Shown: positions 30,300-32,748 of the stretch, in pieces
Layout: each line of letters begins with the position of its first letter
Numbering within the stretch: position 1 is the first letter of the stretch
IMG/VR virus record: IMGVR_UViG_3300046355_000083
Coordinates: 1-32,748 of that record
Source: a virus
Direction: 5' to 3' (one strand)
Length of the DNA stretch: 32,748 bases
Translations under genes and position numbers: made by a program
Notes under the pieces: model-generated
The model's input: only the letters and a program-made list of their open reading frames with translations
Database searches by the model: none
Told to the model about the DNA's origin: nothing

Positions 30300-30480
30300 C
30301 TTATTTGGTAAAAGATTTAACCTATTTGAGATGATTGCTTACAGTGTGATTATGTTTTTTGTAAGTAATACCAATAATTACTGGTATTTGTTATTACTCT
30401 TACCTGTATTGGCTGTATCGGTTGTGATGGAAGATAAGCTTAGAGTGAGAGAATTTTATAAAGGACTTGGTATAAAATGA
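30292..30480 (+). CDS. Small two-TM membrane protein
   Basis: A 62-residue protein with two hydrophobic segments (about 11-25 and 30-46: YWYLLLLLPVLAVSVVM), a short turn between them and a charged C-terminus. It would sit in the inner membrane. No family recognised; a superinfection-exclusion or envelope role is only a guess from size and topology. Confidence 0.55.
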   Translation: MKFLFGKRFNLFEMIAYSVIMFFVSNTNNYWYLLLLLPVLAVSVVMEDKLRVREFYKGLGIK

Positions 30481-30662
30481 ATGAATACATAGAACAATTG
30501 ACCGCAAGGCAGATAATTGAGATGATAGCCAATGACTATTATGAAGAATCCCATGACAAGATGCGGATGCAGATACATGACCATATCCGATGGTGTAAGA
30601 AGTGGTTAGAAGCCAATCCAGAGGGTAGTAACTGGCAGGAGAGGAAAGAAATTGCCGAATAG
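30477..30662 (+). CDS. Unrecognised small protein
   Basis: A 61-residue acidic helical protein (MNEYIEQLTARQIIEMIAND...). It begins as ATGA on the previous stop and overlaps the next start. No motif recognised. Confidence 0.52.
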   Translation: MNEYIEQLTARQIIEMIANDYYEESHDKMRMQIHDHIRWCKKWLEANPEGSNWQERKEIAE

Positions 30663-31023
30663 ACCAGAAGATAAACTAGGAACTTTGGAAGAAGCCCTTG
30701 AGTTTGATAGAAAAAGAAACTATCAATATACCGCAAATAAACTAAAACAATTAAAAGAAGTCCATGCCGTTCAAGGACAACCTGGAACTTGGGACTATGA
30801 CCCTTATATGCAAGGAATGTATAATGGACTTGAATTGGCACTGGCCATCATGGAAGACAGAGAACCACAGTACCGTGATTTACCAGTAGTACCTATCAAC
30901 AATGTAGTCCAAGACTGTATAGAAGCCATACAAATGACCATGTCCAGAGGTATCCGAGATGATTATTATAGAGGACAGTATGATGCCATTACCTCAATAA
31001 AGAAAAGATTTAATATAGAATGA
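30652..31023 (+). CDS. Conserved small phage protein (TTG start)
   Basis: A 123-residue protein with GTWDYDPYMQGMYNGLELALAIMEDREP (about 46-73), a motif (DYDPYMxGMxNGL) recurring in proteobacterial phage hypotheticals. The best start is TTG 30652, preceded by GGAGAGGAAAG. Function unknown. Confidence 0.58.
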   Translation: MPNRPEDKLGTLEEALEFDRKRNYQYTANKLKQLKEVHAVQGQPGTWDYDPYMQGMYNGLELALAIMEDREPQYRDLPVVPINNVVQDCIEAIQMTMSRGIRDDYYRGQYDAITSIKKRFNIE

Positions 31024-31250
31024 GAAACTGGAAAGAAGAAGTCCACGACACCTATTACTATTATAATGCCGATAATGGTAGAATCATAGGACTAATAACA
31101 CCTATTACCCATACCAGAATATGGGTCGCCAAAGTATTAACAGAACAGTATAACAATGATATATTCCTTGGACAGTATATTAGCCTAGAATACGCAAAGA
31201 AAGCATTAGAGTTATATTGGGATATCCAAGATAGAACATTAATAGAATAG
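31020..31250 (+). CDS. Small phage protein, paralogue of the 28623 gene
   Basis: A 76-residue protein coupled by ATGA. It shares the YYYY...GRIIG ... LGQYIS..YAKKALE core with the gene at 28623. It is the last gene before the 273-nt intergenic region. Confidence 0.57.
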   Translation: MRNWKEEVHDTYYYYNADNGRIIGLITPITHTRIWVAKVLTEQYNNDIFLGQYISLEYAKKALELYWDIQDRTLIE

Positions 31251-31263
31251 TTACCCGAAACCC

Positions 31264-31295
31264 TGTGGATAACTCTGTGGATAAGATGTGAATAA
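31264..31295. repeat. Cluster of three DnaA-box-like 9-mers
   Basis: TGTGGATAA at 31264-31272 and 31276-31284 are exact complements of the bacterial DnaA box TTATCCACA. TGTGAATAA at 31287-31295 differs by one base. All three point the same way, with start-to-start spacings of 12 and 11 nt. Confidence 0.7.
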
Positions 31296-31463
31296 CCACA
31301 TATTACTTTTAGTTATTAGTATATAACCAAAGGTAGTAAGCCTGCCAAGATAAAAACTAAGTTAGTGCTCACTCTCGTTTTCTCAGAGTTTTTGCCGAAA
31401 TTCTGATTCTCGACCATTCCGGTCAACCATTAATACCAATAAAATCAATGACTTACAGAGGGC

Positions 31464-31491
31464 TTGACATTTGCCTCAATACCTGTATAAT
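31464..31491 (+). promoter_or_regulatory. Consensus sigma70-like promoter
   Basis: TTGACA (31464-31469), a 16-nt spacer and TATAAT (31486-31491): both hexamers perfect. Transcription would begin near 31498, giving a leader of about 26 nt to the TTG start at 31524. It probably drives the early gene string to the right edge. Confidence 0.82.
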
Positions 31492-31523
31492 AGGTTATGT
31501 TGAGTTGATAAAGAGAGAAAAAT

Positions 31524-31733
31524 TTGAAAACATATAGAATTACTAAGATTGAAGCAGACCAGAAAGAAGTCACTGTGGAATTGACTGAAGCTCAGTTCCA
31601 GTTGATGGAATCACTGGTCGCTGAGAATGAAGATTTGTTTTCCGATCCTGTAACAGAAGATAAGTTTTGTTTGGAAGAACCACTCCAAGAGTGTTTTTCT
31701 AATCTATATGCTAAACTATACAAGGTATTATAA
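31524..31733 (+). CDS. Small protein with TTG start
   Basis: A 69-residue acidic protein (KTYRITKIEADQKEVTVELTEAQF...) with TTG as the likely start: AAGAGAG precedes it and the next in-frame ATG is 27 codons downstream, within conserved-looking sequence. First gene behind the consensus promoter. Function unknown. Confidence 0.55.
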   Translation: MKTYRITKIEADQKEVTVELTEAQFQLMESLVAENEDLFSDPVTEDKFCLEEPLQECFSNLYAKLYKVL

Positions 31734-31734
31734 T

Positions 31735-31938
31735 ATGAACAAAGAACAATTGAAGCGCCAGTGTGAATTGCAGATGGAATCTTATATGTTACATGGCGGT
31801 GTAGTAACGGTTTGTAAGGCTAAGGCACCAAGAAAATCTGAGCGTGTTTTGTCTGGTACCACTAAGGGTTCGGTGTATAATACTGGTCGCCTCCGTAGTT
31901 TTATGAGAGGTTCGGCTTCAATTGATAAGAGGGTTTAA
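31735..31938 (+). CDS. Small basic protein
   Basis: A 67-residue protein (MNKEQLKRQCELQMESYMLHGGVVTVCKAK...) with many Arg/Lys near the C-terminus, suggesting nucleic-acid binding. ATG 31735 follows the previous TAA; an upstream in-frame ATG (31708) is inside the previous gene. Confidence 0.52.
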   Translation: MNKEQLKRQCELQMESYMLHGGVVTVCKAKAPRKSERVLSGTTKGSVYNTGRLRSFMRGSASIDKRV

Positions 31939-31939
31939 T

Positions 31940-32242
31940 ATGGGTGTTTTTAATGAATTAGATTTGGCTTTGAATGAGTATGCTGACCACTTGGTAAGCA
32001 CTTATGGTTCGGATCCAGAGAATTATAAAGTGGAATTCGATGCTGGTTCGAAGTATATTAAAGTGATATCGGTTTGCCGTGGTAGTCGTAGCTCTCATAG
32101 TTTTATCGTGGTTAAACCGGATGCGAAGTTTAAATTCGGTGATATTCTAAAGGCTGCCACATGGAAGGCACCAGCGAAGAACTTTTCTCGTGGTAATGTC
32201 CTTGAGGGTACATTCAAGGGTATCAGATGGTGCGGTATCTAA
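31940..32242 (+). CDS. Conserved T4-like phage protein
   Basis: A 100-residue protein with GSKYIKVISVCRGSRSSHSFIV and GDILKAATWKAPAKNFSRGNVL (about 67-88), a motif order found in conserved hypothetical proteins of T4-like phages. Small alpha/beta domain expected; function unknown. It overlaps the next gene by one base. Confidence 0.62.
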   Translation: MGVFNELDLALNEYADHLVSTYGSDPENYKVEFDAGSKYIKVISVCRGSRSSHSFIVVKPDAKFKFGDILKAATWKAPAKNFSRGNVLEGTFKGIRWCGI

Positions 32243-32538
32243 TGAAGAAACGCTGTGACCGAAACCATGCAATATACCGAATGATTGTCGGAGACCAGTC
32301 CTATATTGGCCTTACCGTTATCAATGGTCGTGCAGTTACTAAGGCTGTGAAGTTGAGAGTCCAGAAGCACATATCCAGAGCCATGATAGAAGAAAAGGAT
32401 TGGACTATCTGTGAGGCTATCAGGGGCGCCGAAGTGGTACAGTATGAGGTATTAGAGGTTATCAGAGGTCGTAAGCCAGCACATCAGCGTGAGCGTGAGT
32501 TGATTGCTGAGTATGAACCAGAATTGAATTTGTTTTAG
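32242..32538 (+). CDS. GIY-YIG-like domain protein
   Basis: A 98-residue protein. HAIYRMIVGDQSYIGLTV (about 8-25) reads as the GIY...YIG core, then a basic helix (KAVKLRVQKHISRA), VVQYEVLEVIRG, and the closing RERELIAEYEPELNLF with the conserved Glu and Asn-Leu of the family. No NUMOD tail, so it is a compact nuclease-like domain. A longer start (32227) is inside the previous gene. Confidence 0.65.
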   Translation: MKKRCDRNHAIYRMIVGDQSYIGLTVINGRAVTKAVKLRVQKHISRAMIEEKDWTICEAIRGAEVVQYEVLEVIRGRKPAHQRERELIAEYEPELNLF

Positions 32539-32546
32539 GAGATTAT

Positions 32547-32748
32547 ATGTGGAATATTAATACAACCGATTTAGAATTTAGTTTGAATGGCTATCAGTAC
32601 CGCACCTATTTGGAGTTGGAGGATGATAATCAGAAGTTTTTCCACCTATGTTATTTGAATGGTTTAGAAGTGAAGATGGAGAAGGACTTTTATAATCACA
32701 GCCCTTATGCCAGAATCACTCCGGATGAGTTCATGGTCTACCTATACG
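32547..32748 (+). CDS. Unrecognised protein, N-terminal part (runs off the window)
   Basis: A 67-codon open frame to the right edge, with TTAGGAG 6 nt before the ATG. It starts MWNINTTDLEFSLNGYQYR and is acidic and aromatic. No motif can be named from this part. Confidence 0.6.
   Translation, partial: MWNINTTDLEFSLNGYQYRTYLELEDDNQKFFHLCYLNGLEVKMEKDFYNHSPYARITPDEFMVYLY

Larger units (their letters stand above)
31251..31523. other. Intergenic region with DnaA-box-like repeats and AT-rich flank
   Basis: The longest gap in the window. From left to right: three TGTGGATAA-type 9-mers (31264-31295), an AT-rich stretch (about 31292-31328), a mostly featureless part with a weak 5-bp stem near 31371-31389, and the promoter at 31464. 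No coding frame with a ribosome binding site was found. Layout recalls a compact replication origin or a DnaA-regulated promoter. Confidence 0.5.

Noticed and set aside
31371-31393. Terminator between 31250 and the promoter at 31464
   Set aside because: The stem ACTCT/AGAGT is only five pairs with a loose 9-nt loop; too weak to call.
1-32748. CRISPR array or insertion sequence
   Set aside because: No regularly spaced repeats and no transposase-like gene or terminal inverted repeats were seen.

Overview
The window is a gene-dense, low-GC stretch of a T4-like (straight-tailed, myovirus-type) phage genome. Evidence for this: a T4 gp61-type primase, phage class Ia ribonucleotide reductase (NrdA/NrdB) with a homing endonuclease between the two genes, ThyX, PhoH, a DexA-like exonuclease, head-core-like proteins with modules typical of T4-like marine and freshwater phages, a nested Rz/Rz1 spanin pair, and TATAAATA octamers of the T4 late-promoter type. 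Genes are packed with ATGA or 1-14 nt overlaps and nearly all lie on the plus strand. By inference the host is a low-GC, probably aquatic proteobacterium, because the lysis genes are of Gram-negative type. No tRNA, CRISPR array, insertion sequence, terminase, portal or major capsid gene is visible. No gene-free stretch exceeds 300 nt; the longest (31251-31523) carries DnaA-box-like repeats and a promoter.

Layout. (1) 1-7323 is a carbohydrate cassette: glycosyltransferases, an RmlB-like dehydratase, a HAD-nucleotidyltransferase fusion, a methyltransferase and a GDPD-like protein, translationally coupled and interrupted by one minus-strand NUMOD-type endonuclease remnant. (2) 7324-14798 is a structural/head-internal block. 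It opens with an 853-codon frame holding a TTGH nucleotidyltransferase and a P-loop kinase behind a capsid-targeting-like N-terminus. Small modular proteins and two virion structural proteins follow. Inside this block, at 9588-9761, a well-initiated overlapping frame ends on a slippery A-run. (3) 14795-17398 is the lysis cassette: Rz with nested Rz1, GH19 endolysin, a one-TM protein, holin, a secreted protein and a tail-anchored coiled-coil protein. (4) 17400-24360 is replication and nucleotide metabolism: primase behind a host-type promoter with an operator-like palindrome, ThyX, NrdA, GIY-YIG endonuclease, NrdB, anchored staphylococcal-type nuclease, zinc ribbon, GIY-YIG protein and PhoH.

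(5) 24361-32748 is an accessory region of small, mostly unrecognised genes with host-type promoters and hairpins. It holds a phasin-like two-gene unit bounded by a promoter and a terminator, a ParB-like protein with a structured leader, a DexA-like exonuclease, duplicated gene tails, and a short intergenic region with three DnaA-box-like repeats beside AT-rich DNA.

Together the genes describe a lytic phage that makes its own deoxynucleotides (RNR, ThyX), primes its own replication, probably modifies glycans, may package enzymes in its head, and lyses a Gram-negative host. Start codons were chosen by Shine-Dalgarno position and overlap with the upstream stop. All functional names rest on reading motifs by eye, not on database searches.
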